Source: Cristatella mucedo (taxonomy: Eukaryota > Bryozoa > Phylactolaemata > Cristatellidae). From it: 33,500 nt of DNA. How positions within the stretch are numbered: position 1 is the first letter of the stretch; each line of letters starts with the position of its first letter. The notes beneath the pieces are model-generated. The model was given only the letters and a program-made list of their open reading frames with translations, was not told where the DNA came from and did no database searches. Of this stretch, positions 1-32,328 are shown one piece after another. Location: positions 857,501 to 891,000 of the forward strand of contig WPIO01000121.1 in assembly GCA_009760855.2 (NCBI GenBank), read 5' to 3'. The position numbers and the translations under genes were made by a program.

Positions 1-251
1 CCTGCTTGGCGTAGGTGGCCGCCTGGACGTAGTCGCGGTTCTCAATCAGACCGAACGCTTGCAGGCCGAGCACGTAGCCGTACAGCGGCTCGCTGCGTTG
101 CCAGGCGGGCAGCACTCGCGCCACCGAGTCACGCATCTCGCGCTGCCGTCCGAGGTAGAAGTAGCAGTCGTGGGCGAGCTTGAGAGCGAGCACGTCCATC
201 GGGTGTTCGACGAGCACGTCCTCCCACAGCCGACAGGCCGCGTGCATGTTG
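1..251 (-). CDS. TTC38: TTC38 exon ([12 protein letters not shown]), truncated by window edge
   Basis: Translation from 250 reads [19 protein letters not shown], then [20 protein letters not shown], then [17 protein letters not shown], strongly TTC38-like (human CELWEQ..HPTDMLALKFSHDAYFYLG). The acceptor CAG (252-254) joins the previous exon as GG|C with the human spacing of residues. The exon reaches position 1 still open, so its donor lies outside the window. Confidence 0.88.
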
Positions 252-383
252 CTGGGTAACGCGGCAAGCATAGCAGCATGGTGCCATGCGAGGAGGCGGT
301 GCAGCGACGCGGGCAGCGAGGCAGTGCTGGGAGAGTGCTGCTCTGCTGCTGCAAGCCAATCGCCGGCAGCCGAAGGGCCCCCT

Positions 384-440
<57 letters not shown>

Positions 441-1984
441 AGCAGTAGCAGCAGCTGCTGCAGCAGCGGCTGCTGACGCACCCCGACGAGGTGCGACAAG
501 AGACTGCCGGCCAACCGACAGTGACTAGCTGTCACCCACTGTTCTTGTCGCTCCCGCCTGCCGACCACCAACTCCCCGACAGCAGCCACGCCGGCCCCGG
601 GTCCGACCCTAGAACTCCGTGCTCCGACGGGGCACGTGGCTCTAGGCGCACGTGGCATTCCGCACTCCGCCTGACGAGAGCAGCCTGCCTACCCTTTGCC
701 GAGCTGGACGACGGCCTGACAGTGCAGCCGCTCGCGCTGCGTCAGGCCAGCGGCAGACTCGCCGCTGCCGCCGCCACTGCTGCTGCCGCCCTCCGTCGAT
801 GCCAGCAGCAGCGCCTCGACGTGGCTCACGGAGGCGCGCACCGTCAGGTCGAGGAGAGGCGAGCTGGCCGTGCTGATGAGCTGCAGAGCGGCGGTCATCG
901 CCCGACCCATGGCTTTGACGAGAGAGAGAGAGAGAGAGAGAACGACAAGCGGGTAGATGTAGCGAACGACTCGGCGGCGGCATTGGCAGGGGGCGTGGCA
1001 GCGGAGCAGCGAGCGGCTGCCGAATGCTTGCTGAGCGACAGATGGCAGGGGCAGCGGACAGCCAGGGATGTCAAGGTCGAAGACCAGTGGCACCCCGCTG
1101 GAACGCTGTGCAGGCCGCACTCTCGGTCACGAGAGCTGCGTGAATGCAAACGAAAGAGAATCACAGTCACGTGAGGGGGGCCAGTCGAGAGAGCTTCGGT
1201 CGCAGCTCATTCGGCCGGTCGCTATAGCAGTAAGACAACTGTCGCTGGACGGTATCACGTGCCACGACTCTCCAACGGCGCCCCGCCCACCCACCGCGGC
1301 TTCGACACGTGCCGGATGAAGAGAGAGAAGGAAGCGCTCGCACGGACTGGCAACATGGCGTACAACATGGCGTACAACATGGCGTACAACATGGCGTACA
1401 ACATGGCGTACAACATGGCACCATTGCCGCAAAATTGACATGATTTGACGCCATTGATTGCAAAAGCCTTTTATTTCTCAGCGCAACTTGCCGAGTACCA
1501 ATCGCTGCCTCCCGACAAGCACTCACCAAAATCTGGAAACCGGGACTCGAGAGAGGCCACGCAGGCATCCAGACCGCCGTGTGCCTGCGGAATGCTATAC
1601 CATCCGGTGTACTGCAACGCAGAAAGAGGGGGGCCTAACTAAGCTGGAACCCGTTGAAAATACGGAACAAAGACCATATAAGTACGGCACCTCGACAGAC
1701 GGGAGCAAGCCACTCAATCAGCCGTGCGGCCAGCAGGCGCCACAGCGCCGATGAGTATGAGGCTAGTCGTCTGCTACACCAGCGAGCGAGCTGCTGCAAG
1801 CTCGGTCGGTTTCCCACTAGCCAGTGAGAGCATACGTTGGCACAGGAGTTGGGCGGCGTGGGTAGCTTGCCTGAGTAAGTGCGGCATCGAATATCTGGCA
1901 GGCCTCGTTGCACGCTCCGGTCATCCTCAGGCCGCCATCTTTCCATGCCTGCAGCGGGACAGACGGCACACGTGACTCAGGCAT
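1..1984 (-). CDS. TTC38: TTC38 orthologue (tetratricopeptide repeat protein 38), N-terminal half, partial
   Basis: Three recognisable exons on the minus strand (1871-1984, 693-912, 1-251) match the N-terminal half of TTC38 in order; the gene continues past the left edge. Family landmarks seen are [18 protein letters not shown] near the start, [13 protein letters not shown] in the middle, and [19 protein letters not shown] followed by [23 protein letters not shown]38 is a conserved, poorly characterised TPR-superfamily protein; TPRs are paired helices for protein binding and no enzymatic role is established. The start at 1984 gives 11 residues before QAWKD, close to the human protein. Exons 693-912 and 1-251 join with compatible phase (GG|C = Gly). 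The stretch matching human residues around SLGGIEG was not found with confidence; 1691-1790 is a phase-compatible but weak candidate. The first intron appears to use a GC donor. The intergenic gap to RGS22 is about 4.4 kb. Confidence 0.88.
252..692 (-). repeat. TTC38 intron with (AT)n microsatellite
   Basis: This intron separates the exons at 1-251 and 693-912. It contains an uninterrupted (AT)n run of about 26 units at 385-437, followed by a short CAG/CTG-rich patch (440-475). No coding sequence was recognised. Confidence 0.8.
693..912 (-). CDS. TTC38: TTC38 internal exon ([13 protein letters not shown])
   Basis: The exon runs from [18 protein letters not shown] to [18 protein letters not shown], matching the TTC38 segment human VMGHAM...LTRREQLHVSAVE. 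The acceptor AG is at 913-914, directly after a (CT)10 tract in the transcript. The donor is GG|GTAGGC at 691-692. The Ser/Gly-rich stretch [17 protein letters not shown] replaces a shorter loop in the human protein. The exon starts with two bases and ends with two bases of split codons. Confidence 0.85.
1351..1420. repeat. 12-bp tandem repeat, 5.8 copies
   Basis: Unit CAACATGGCGTA repeats without change five times plus a partial copy, inside a TTC38 intron. The unit length is a multiple of three, which creates artificial open frames (CCTPCCTP...) on the minus strand. Confidence 0.95.
1691..1790 (-). CDS. TTC38: Tentative TTC38 exon 2
   Basis: A 100-nt open segment lies between a CAG acceptor (1791-1793) and a GT donor (1689-1690). 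It starts in phase 0 and ends with one base, exactly what exon 1 and exon 693-912 require. It would begin LARWCSRRL where human TTC38 has YVKW, and contains a plausible LWRLLAA helix. It lacks the conserved SLGGIEG motif, so it may be a chance open segment; the intron to exon 1 would be only 80 nt. Confidence 0.25.
1871..1984 (-). CDS. TTC38: TTC38 exon 1 (initiator Met to LTQ)
   Basis: The exon encodes 38 residues starting [18 protein letters not shown] and ending FDAALTQ, closely matching the N-terminus of TTC38. The exon ends in phase 0 at CAG, and the next bases on the minus strand are GCAAGC. There is no GT at the conserved boundary, so the donor is most simply a GC donor (plus 1869-1870) in a near-ideal context. 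The long (GT)n/(GA)n array lies just upstream of the start. Confidence 0.85.
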
Positions 1985-2021
1985 TATTAGAGAACCTAGG
2001 CATAGAGAGAAGAGAGATAGA

Positions 2022-2164
2022 GAGTGGTGTGTGTGTGTGTGTCTGTGTGTGTGTGTCTGTGTGTGTGTGTCTGTATGTGTGTCTCTGTATGTGTGTGTGT
2101 GTGTGTGTGTACACGTGTGAGTGTGTGTCTGTGTGTGTGTGTGTGTGTGTACACGTGTGAGTGT

Positions 2165-2247
<83 letters not shown>

Positions 2248-2298
2248 TGTGTGTGTGTGTCTGTGTGTGTGCGTGAGAGAGGCAGAGAGAGAGAGAGA

Positions 2299-2363
<65 letters not shown>
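2022..2363. repeat. Compound (GT)n / (GA)n microsatellite upstream of TTC38
   Basis: An imperfect (GT)n array (about 2022-2276) with CT interruptions passes into (GA)n (2277-2363). Inside it a 40-bp segment is duplicated: the string ACACGTGTGAGTGTGTGTCT occurs at 2111 and 2151. The array begins about 40 bp upstream of the proposed TTC38 start codon and would lie in its 5' UTR or promoter. Confidence 0.95.
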
Positions 2364-2365
<2 letters not shown>

Positions 2366-3260
2366 GAGCAAACATAACGAATTACTAGCACAAGTCGGTA
2401 GCATTTCTGAGGTCCCCCTGCGAGAGCTGCGTTGCTGCTCGAACTATAACGTCGGGAACACATTCAGAAAGTGAATGGTTTTCATACCAAAGGGTCGAAG
2501 TCGTCATTGGCTCACGACGCAGTCGCAGAGCAGGAGGATGCCACAAGGAGAATGCCCCAGGTCTAACTGGATGCCACAAGAGCATGAGCTCGCACTCGCG
2601 CGCAGCGCCACGAGCACCCGCTCTGGACTGTCGGCCAAGCACCTTGAGAGCATTTGGACGCACAGCTTTAGAACAAGGGCGATAGCTGCAACCCACATGC
2701 CATCATATGCCCATCTGACAAAGCAAGTCGCACTTGTAGGGTATGAAGCCTCTTTCTTGCACGATGCGACTCTGGCCGGCTTTGATTCGTATCACTGTCT
2801 CGCCGAGCACTGCCGCAGGGGTCATCATGGGGGCGTCATCGCTTCGCTGTCGCGAACTTCCACTGTCGCCACACCCGGGAGCAGGGACGCAAAGCCAGCA
2901 AGGATGCAGCAGCTGCTGCTTCAGCTGCCAAAGAAAGGCTATTCGTCAGCTATTAGCCTCCCTTGCCGAAGTACGGCACATGCGCAGCCGGGTCAGCTGA
3001 GGACGCGCATCGCTGCAAAACGTTAAGACGATAGCCTGCCACAAAGTTCGGCGTCACCGCAGCTTACCAATTGACTACAATCAACCGCGGCCAGCCGGGC
3101 CTAGGGCTGGCGACTAGACCAAAACCGGGAGAAGTGGCGCTGGTCCACCGTCTGTCCGAACGCAGGCTGAAGGTGGGGGAGGCCACTGTTGCCACCGCCG
3201 GCTCATCGTTCGACAGCGGGACAACGCTAGGCCAGGGCAGCACACAAAGGGTGGCTTTAG
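2364..3260. other. Intergenic, no gene recognised
   Basis: Mixed-composition DNA between the TTC38 upstream repeat and the L2-like LINE. Open frames (for example 2475-3026 +) show no recognisable protein similarity, no low-complexity bias and no convincing splice pattern. I see nothing supportable here. Confidence 0.6.
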
Positions 3261-4700
3261 TCTGGCTTTAGAGCTAATCAGTCCACAGAGTCGGCATTGC
3301 TTAGGATATACAACGACCTACTTCTACTTAGAGTGTCTCTGCTTGTTTCGCTCGATCTTTCGGCAGCTTTTGATACCATCGATCACAAAGTTCTTCTGGA
3401 GCGCCTCTCATCTCGCCTGGGCATCACCGGCACTGCTCTGCAATGGTTCAGGTCCTATCTCTGTGGGAGACTCCAGAGTATTGACGTGAATGGACAAAGA
3501 TCATCCGAGGTACCTCTGAAATGTGGGGTACGTCAGGGCTCCGTGCTAGGTTCGGTTCTTTATACTTTTTATACTTTACCTCTTGCTGATGTGATTGCCA
3601 AGCACAATCTAGGCTTTTACTTCTATGCGGATGACACTCAGTTGTACCTTTGCTTTGATCCCTCCCAGCCTTCGAGCACCTCAAATTCTCTCAACTCACT
3701 TGCTGCATGTATTGACGACATCCCCACATGGATGGCAGCAAATTTTCTAAAACTTAACGATGATAAAACTAACTTACTAGTTATGGACAAACCCAGTATG
3801 ATTCACAAATTGGCTCTGCCAGCATATCTCCTATTGAATCAGCTCAAAGTCTAGGTGTCATGTTCCAAAGCGACCTCTCGTTAGACGACCACATCAGCTC
3901 CACAGTCGAATCTGCCTACTTTCAGCTACGTAACATTGCTAAAATTCGGCTTGTTTAGATAAGGATACCACGTCTAAGTTGGTCCATGCATTTGTTACAT
4001 CCGGTCTTGATTTCTGTAAGTCACTGCTTTCTGGCCTACCAGCATGTGCAATCACGCGATTACAGATGGTGCAAAACTCCGAAGCTTGGCTTGTCTGTCG
4101 CGAGTGTCGCAGTTGCCGCATCACACCACTTCTCGCCGACCTGCACTGGCTACCAGTCAAGCAACAGATCGACTTCAAGGTCTTGTCGCTCACTTTTAGG
4201 TCACTTCATTCCTTGGCTCCAGCCTATCTCTCAGATCTACTCCCCCGCCAGACTAAGCATTGTACCACCCGCCTCTCGGAATCCGACAGTTTACCAATAC
4301 CTCATACAAACCTCAAATCCTTTGGAGACCGTACATGTAGTTCGCATGCTCCCAAAGCCTGGAGCTCCCGCCCGACTTGCGTCACAACATCCCCTGACTT
4401 GACCACATTTAAAAGGAACTTTAAAACACCTATTTAGGACAGCATGTAGTGGGTCCCTGTGATTCGTCCTTGATGTGCTTATGCTTGCTGACACTGTGCA
4501 TGCTGCCACTTACCCCATTTGCAAGCTGACCCTGTGCATGTCACCCATAACCACGTTATTCATGTTGCTTGTTTACCAAGCATGATATTACTCACCATTC
4601 AATTGCATTTCCCTTTGCAGCAAATGTAAAGCGCCTAGAAAGAGATTGAGTTCTCTGAGGGCGCGTTATCAAGTGCATTATTATTATTATTATTATCATT
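3261..4700 (+). mobile_element. L2-like non-LTR retrotransposon, 5'-truncated and frameshifted
   Basis: Translation shows the reverse transcriptase part of a CR1/L2-group LINE: SGFRANQSTESALLRIYN, LDLSAAFDTIDHKVLLERL, a GSVLGSVLY segment and the catalytic box FYFYADDTQLYL. After this come the C-terminal motifs RLQMVQN, LHWLPVKQQIDFK and LAPAYLSDLL, ending at a stop at 4435-4437. The frame shifts at least twice (near 3806 and near 3950, where a premature TAG lies), and the segment between YNDLL and LDLSAAF looks shortened, so the copy is dead although its YADD box is intact. The 3' UTR ends with the L2-type AAAGCGCC motif (4628) and an (ATT)n tail (4677-4696). The endonuclease and 5' part are absent. 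Confidence 0.9.
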
Positions 4701-6040
4701 AAGGGCTGGCGCGACAGAAGTCACGTGGCCGGCGACTACCGACGGTGAATGCGATGCAGCATGATGCGCACTCGAGCGCGTGAAAGAAGGCTCTCGGCCA
4801 CAGCGTGCCGTTCCTCTCGTCGGGGAGCGACGGACGTGCTGCTGGCTTTCGCCGCCGCCGTCGTCGAGAAGCTGCCGTCGTCGCAGCCGCCGCCTCCGAA
4901 GCGAGGATTCGTAGCATATGAGGCTGCGCTGAGAGCGGCACTCTAATAGAGACGCACACTCCCCAAAACTCGGCGGTAATTTCGAACGTCCGGGCGAGCG
5001 CCGTAGTAGCAGAGCCGGACTCGCCTGCTCGTCTCTCCAGTTGCAATGCATCTCTCCGCTGTCCCAGCGCGCGGCTCCCTGAATAAGTGCGGCTCCCGGC
5101 AGACGGAAGGAGCGGTGGCGGTCCTGGCGCTTGCTGCTGTCGCGGACAAACGAGCGGCGCTGACCAGGATGGAGGCGAACTGCAGGTAGCCCGGAAGGGC
5201 GCTCGAATCGCGTAGGTCAAGGCAGTTGAACCGGGGGGGGGGCGTGACCACTGATGTCGATCAAAGCCCCGCACCGCTCCCCAGCCGGGGTCGGGCGCTC
5301 GATTGGGTCAGAGCCGAGTTCGTGCAGCATCGTGCCAGCGTGACCTTACAGTTTCCAAACGTGCAACTAATCATATTAATCGCGCAGTAAACCTAGGTGA
5401 TATTAATCATTAAACGATTCCGGCGAACCAGCGCCTCCGAAAGCTTACTGCTACCCTTCAGTATATCCGCCCGTAGCGGATTAGCTGAGCAGGAGCAGGC
5501 TGGGGGCGGGGCTCGGTAGAGGAAGGCTTGCAAGATGACTTCACCGCTCGAGAGCAAAACTACGATTGGGACGCAAAGTTTTCTCGTGTGTGTGTGTGCT
5601 AGCGAGCTAGAATGGCGTGCGCTTTCAGTCGCATGTGCGTCTGGCTACTTAGCGTTCCGTTGACGTCATGTTTTGTGTACACTGCTACGAGTTTCGTTAA
5701 TTGCGGAGACTGCGTCGCAGCGTCGTTGCTGCGTCCTCCGAGTGGTGCCAAGATGCCTCGCCGGTCTACGCAGCTAAGAAGGTACGGCTGGTGGCAGCTG
5801 ATTGGCTGATTGACAGCCGAGCATTGATTTGGTCTCTCAGGTCGCCTCCCGGACCCGTGAATATGACACAATCCTAGCTGATCATCCAGCCGCCAGCTCG
5901 GTCGCTTGGCCGCGATGTTTGTCGGATTTCACGAAGAGAGTAAAGAGAGAAGAGGAAGTTAGAGACAGCGAGGACGACGGGGGAAGTGAAACTAAGGCGA
6001 ACGAAGAGAAAGGCAGCTTAAAAAATGGGGGTGGAGAGGC

Positions 6041-6087
<47 letters not shown>

Positions 6088-6178
6088 TAGGAAGGAACAA
6101 AGAAAGAGTGCAAGGGAAGAGAAGAGAGAAAGAGAAAAAAGATAAGAGATGAAGAGAGGAGAGAGAGAAATAAAGAGA

Positions 6179-6261
<83 letters not shown>

Positions 6262-6343
6262 CCAAGAAGGACGAAAGAGAGAAGGAGAGAGTTCGTGCAC
6301 TTGGATCCGCAAGCAAAGCCGTGCGAACAAATTATAGTCTCAT
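4701..6343. other. Intergenic / putative RGS22 3' UTR and flank
   Basis: GC-rich sequence up to about 5320, then mixed sequence, then purine arrays near 5935-6270. It follows the RGS22 stop codon (transcription is leftwards), so its right part is probably 3' UTR. I saw no AATAAA in the minus orientation here. Open frames at 4635-5274 are Arg/Ser-rich shadows with no recognisable similarity. Confidence 0.5.
6044..6270. repeat. (GA)n microsatellite
   Basis: Two (GA)n runs (6044-6082 and about 6180-6264) separated by purine-rich sequence, just downstream of the RGS22 stop codon on the minus strand. In an RGS22 transcript they would read as (CU)n. Confidence 0.95.
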
Positions 6344-28280
<21,937 letters not shown>

Positions 28281-28293
28281 CTGCAAAGGTCAT

Positions 28294-28926
<633 letters not shown>

Positions 28927-28974
28927 ATAAAAGAAAGAGAGAGACATACAGAGAAGAGGATATTTGCCCGCACG

Positions 28975-29760
28975 TCGCACAGATGGACTATGATACGTTG
29001 CTCTTTTATTTGGGGGATGATTTATGCGTATGCATATGCGACAATCGTGTGCTCAATTTGTATCCCCTCTTTGACTATTGCTTGACGCCGAAGAAAGATT
29101 TATTCAGAAGACTGTCTCCAACGACCAGGATATAATACTCGATGGCTGTCCAAGATCAGATGATATCTATCATTGTGCTAGGCTAAAAGTCTTACTAGCT
29201 CCGTGGTTCTGTCTAGACTGGACTGTAGTATAATTCAATTTTGACTGGGCTACCAAAAAAAGCCACCAAACCTCAACAGCTGGTAATTGATGTGGCTATA
29301 AAGGTGGTTAGAAAACACAAGCAATGCAGTCACGTGTCTCATTTGCTGAAGAAGCTGCGATGATCTCCCAGTCGATAAACGGATGCAGTGCACATTTCTT
29401 AATGTAACTCACTAGGCCCGAAATGAATTGCTGCAGCAGCTTCAGCCTCCTTGTGCCCTTAGGCCATTTATGGGTAGCAAATAACTTGTTCCATTCCTTC
29501 CCTTAAAAGACCAATGGCGAGAAGAGTTTTTGCTCTGAAGCTCCTAGACTGTGCTAATCACACCCATGCAACACAATTTTCTCTCGAGCTATCAATTCTG
29601 GCACATCCTTCTCCATGCGACTCATTTTCTCCACTGTCCACCTGACTCAGTTCTGATTCTCAATTTTTTGGAGATTGAGTTGTAAGATTAAGATCGCAGA
29701 AACCTCTTATGCTCTGAGTGCATTATACAGATTCTCCAACATAGTCCGCTCTGTATATGA
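28975..29760. other. AT-richer intergenic stretch, no gene recognised
   Basis: Composition is less GC-rich than the surroundings. Short open frames (for example 28983-29135 +) show no recognisable similarity. It could be an old transposon remnant, but I saw no terminal repeats. Confidence 0.4.
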
Positions 29761-29765
29761 ATATA

Positions 29766-29766
<1 letters not shown>

Positions 29767-29827
<61 letters not shown>

Positions 29828-29852
29828 AACACATATATATATATATATATAT
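29767..29852. repeat. (CA)n followed by (TA)n microsatellite
   Basis: (CA)n at about 29769-29832, then (AT)n at about 29834-29852. Confidence 0.95.
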
Positions 29853-30639
29853 TTAAACTAATTTAATCGAGAAAGTCCACCAGTCCTTCCCTCCGTCACG
29901 CGGCAAGATAGCGACAAGCAGTTCCGGGAATGACGTGTAATAGACGCGTAATTCTAATATACTGTAGCGCCGTGCTGGCCTTGGCGAATTTTAGCACGAA
30001 CAAGAGCTGTTTGGAGGCGGGCTAGAACTCCTTTGTCCTGGAGCAGTGAGCCAGAGAGGAGCGCCAGTGCGGTTAGAGAGCAAGCGCTTAAGAGCAAGCC
30101 AGGAAGCTCTGAGACCAGCGGTGGCGACTCGGTCTTTAGAATTGGTCCGATACCCGCGGAAGCTGCAGATAGATGTTGGCTGGCCTGTCAACCTCCGCCT
30201 TCACTCTGTCCAAGAAAGAATCGTCTGGAACCCATTCGCCATTCAAGCTGGACAGAGGTGCCCTTCCAGTGGCCTGGGGACGGTATTAATTCCTTACCGT
30301 AGTGGGCCAAGGTGTCGGGCCCAATACCACTAAGCTCTTGCCCCATTGTCTCAGCTAGGTAAGAGTTGAGCGACGCTCGCTCTTGGTGTCTATGGTCTCT
30401 TCTGGTCTTCTGTCCTGCTCTGCCCTTCGACGCCGTCGGACTCGTTTCTCTGAAAGCGAGGGAGGAGGGGGGCTGTTCGCCAGCGATTGACAAAACAGGA
30501 CGAGGCAGCGCTAGGAGGATTCGTTGGACTCCACCGAATACGGTCGTATCGCGCCCGAGCTGGCATTTTGTGTTTCTTTTGTGTTTTGTGTGTTCGCGCT
30601 AGCACGTGGTCTCGGCATAAGGATTTGCCGATGCGAGCT

Positions 30640-30900
30640 AGACGTAGTTGGCGTGTGTGGAGTCCTAGTTCTCCGGTCAGGGCTTAGGCTCCAGTTCAAG
30701 CTCTGTCTATTTGGGTCGTTCCCCATTTTAGATGTAAGCAGCTTCAGTGTGGAGTATTCCCTCCGCAAGAGTGCATGAGGTGGCGTGTGTGGAGTATTCC
30801 TTCCGCACTGGTGGAAACCGAGTCCTAGTTCTCCGGTTAGGGTTTAGGCTCCAGTTCGCGCTCACTGTGGAGAAGTATTCCCTCCGAAAGAGTGTTGGTG
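30640..30900. repeat. Interleaved two-module repeat
   Basis: Module A (begins GAGTCCTAGTTCTCCGGT) occurs at 30660-30703 and 30820-30863. Module B (core GGAGTATTCCCTCCGCAAGA) occurs at about 30747-30773, 30786-30813 and, with small changes, 30863-30893. GGCGTGTGTGGA precedes copies at 30650 and 30782. Confidence 0.85.
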
Positions 30901-31086
30901 CTGTTGAGAACGTGCGAGGAGTGAGGAGATAAAATTGTGCTAGACGCGCAGTGACTTTGTGCGCTTGCGAATAATGCTCAGTAAAATCCCCAATTTGTGT
31001 GTCTCGTTTTCTAATTCACGCCACGGACTCACGACCCCCTTTAGTAACGGTAAGCAGGTCGGCGCCAGAAACGCTCGTTTCGTGGC

Positions 31087-31285
31087 GGGAGAGAGAAAGA
31101 CAGAGACAGAGAGAGAGAGAGAGAGAGACAGAAAGAGACATAGAGAGAGAGACAGAGACAGAGAGACAGATAGAGAGACAGAGAGAAAGAGAGAGAGAGA
31201 GAGACAGAGAGAGACAGAGACAAAGAGGGAGAGAGGGTCACACACAGAGAGGGAGAGAGAGAGAGAGAGGGAGAGAGAAACAGCC
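31087..31285. repeat. (GA)n/(GACA)n array
   Basis: Imperfect purine-rich array with GACAGA and GATAGA interruptions on the plus strand. Confidence 0.95.
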
Positions 31286-31399
31286 GCGGACAAGAACAAA
31301 AAGACAGGGTGCGTCAGAATAGCAGAGGGGCAATAGACATCAGAATAGCAGAAGGTTGGCAGACGGGCTGGAAATGACGACACGTGAGGTGAGGTGGGT

Positions 31400-31705
31400 A
31401 TCTAGCTAGAAGACAGTGACTTTGAGCCTATGTTTCGTGCACCAGTTGCTTCTCAGCCGCTGATGTATGCCCCGCCTTCGGCGGGTGGTTAAGCCATTGA
31501 CTCAGTGCAGCCTTTGACGTAACCATATGGCCCACTGCAGAGGCACTCCCTTATATGTGGTGAGTCAGCCCCCATCTCGCACGTGTACCCACTGCGCGAA
31601 TAAAGACGAGAGTCTCGTTCACCGCTCACGTTCTCCTGCTCCCGTCTTCGTGTCTCCGTGAGACTCCATTAGAACAGCCGCGGCCGGAGACACTGTCACA
31701 TAACA
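31400..31705 (+). mobile_element. Possible solo LTR or LTR fragment
   Basis: The stretch carries a CCCGCCTTCGGCGGG hairpin (31471-31485), a TTATATG box (about 31551), AATAAA (31599-31604) with an adjacent short inverted repeat, and ends ...CACTGTCACATAACA. This order resembles the U3-R-U5 of an LTR. I did not find a matching TG start, target-site duplication or adjacent retrotransposon genes, so it is tentative. Confidence 0.3.
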
Positions 31706-32120
31706 CCTGACCTTAGGAGTTGGGAAAGATCCAACAGCAGAAATGAAGATATTCTGCAAAGATTTTAGCTGCAAATTTAAACGAACCGCTTCGGCATCAG
31801 GTCACGTCGCAGATGCAGAGTCACCGTCGCACGTCGCAGGTGCGGTGTCGCATTGAACGGCAGCGATTTCGCGTCTTTCTTTTTTATCAGCCTGCCTGTT
31901 CAGTTATTTCGGCTGCCACGCCGTTAAGCCGCCCGAATCACGCACCGACTATGAATCTGATCCCGAAAGATCGAGGTCATTTCGCTCCGCCCCCACAGAC
32001 GATCGGAAATGATCCGCAGAGAATAGTGCGCGCGCCAAGACAAGTAATAGCATGACTCTGTCGCCTGCTCTGTCCGCTGGTGACTGGCTCCTCGAGAGTA
32101 CGACGCGCGTGCCCACTCAC

Positions 32121-32328
32121 GCGCATGAACGCACGAGTTGCTCGAAGGCGCAGAGAGATCAGCGCTCCAAACTTCCTCGTAACGACCGAGCGGACCGGGG
32201 CGGAGTTTCGACGAGCTTCGTGGAAAGCTTTCGGAAGCCGTTTTGTGGCCTCGGCGAGCGCTGGCCCGTCTGCCGACGCCAAGCTGGCGACACTTGACAA
32301 CAGGGCGTCGAGGTCCGGCAAATGCAAG
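32121..32328 (-). CDS. Orphan internal exon of an unrecognised gene
   Basis: A 208-nt segment between a good acceptor (CTCTGCAG ending at 32329) and a strong donor (CGC|GTGAGT at 32119-32120) encodes 69 residues. It begins LHLPDLDALLSSVASLASAD, continues ATKRLPKAFHEARRNSAPVR and ends SVVTRKFGALISLRLRATRA then FMR. The composition is that of a normal amphipathic helical protein, unlike the Arg/Ser shadow frames. The exon starts with one base of a split codon and ends in phase 0. I do not recognise the family. Companion exons may lie right of the window or between 28300 and 32120. Confidence 0.6.

Noticed and set aside
1020-1120. Candidate TTC38 exon with [19 protein letters not shown]
   Set aside because: It resembles the missing SLGGIEG...LSK segment only by chance spacing. 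The donor and phase do not fit the 693-912 exon.
1351-1420. Short regular repeats that could suggest a CRISPR-like array
   Set aside because: Units are contiguous 12-mers without spacers in an animal intron, so this is an ordinary tandem repeat.
1817-2463. Long minus-strand frames rich in Ser-Leu and Thr-His
   Set aside because: They are translations of (GT)n/(GA)n repeats. Only the 1871-1984 segment is real (TTC38).
28983-29135. Plus-strand frame MDYDTLLFYLGDDLCVC
   Set aside because: Short, in AT-richer DNA, with no homologue recognised and no splice context.
30188-30493. Minus-strand frame with LNSYLAETMGQELSGIGPDT
   Set aside because: The composition is plausible, but there is no recognisable family, no clear acceptor and a stop soon after, so it is not called as coding.
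30832-30850. Telomere-like string GGTTAGGGTTTAGG
   Set aside because: It is a single degenerate occurrence inside repeat module A, with no tandem TTAGGG array.
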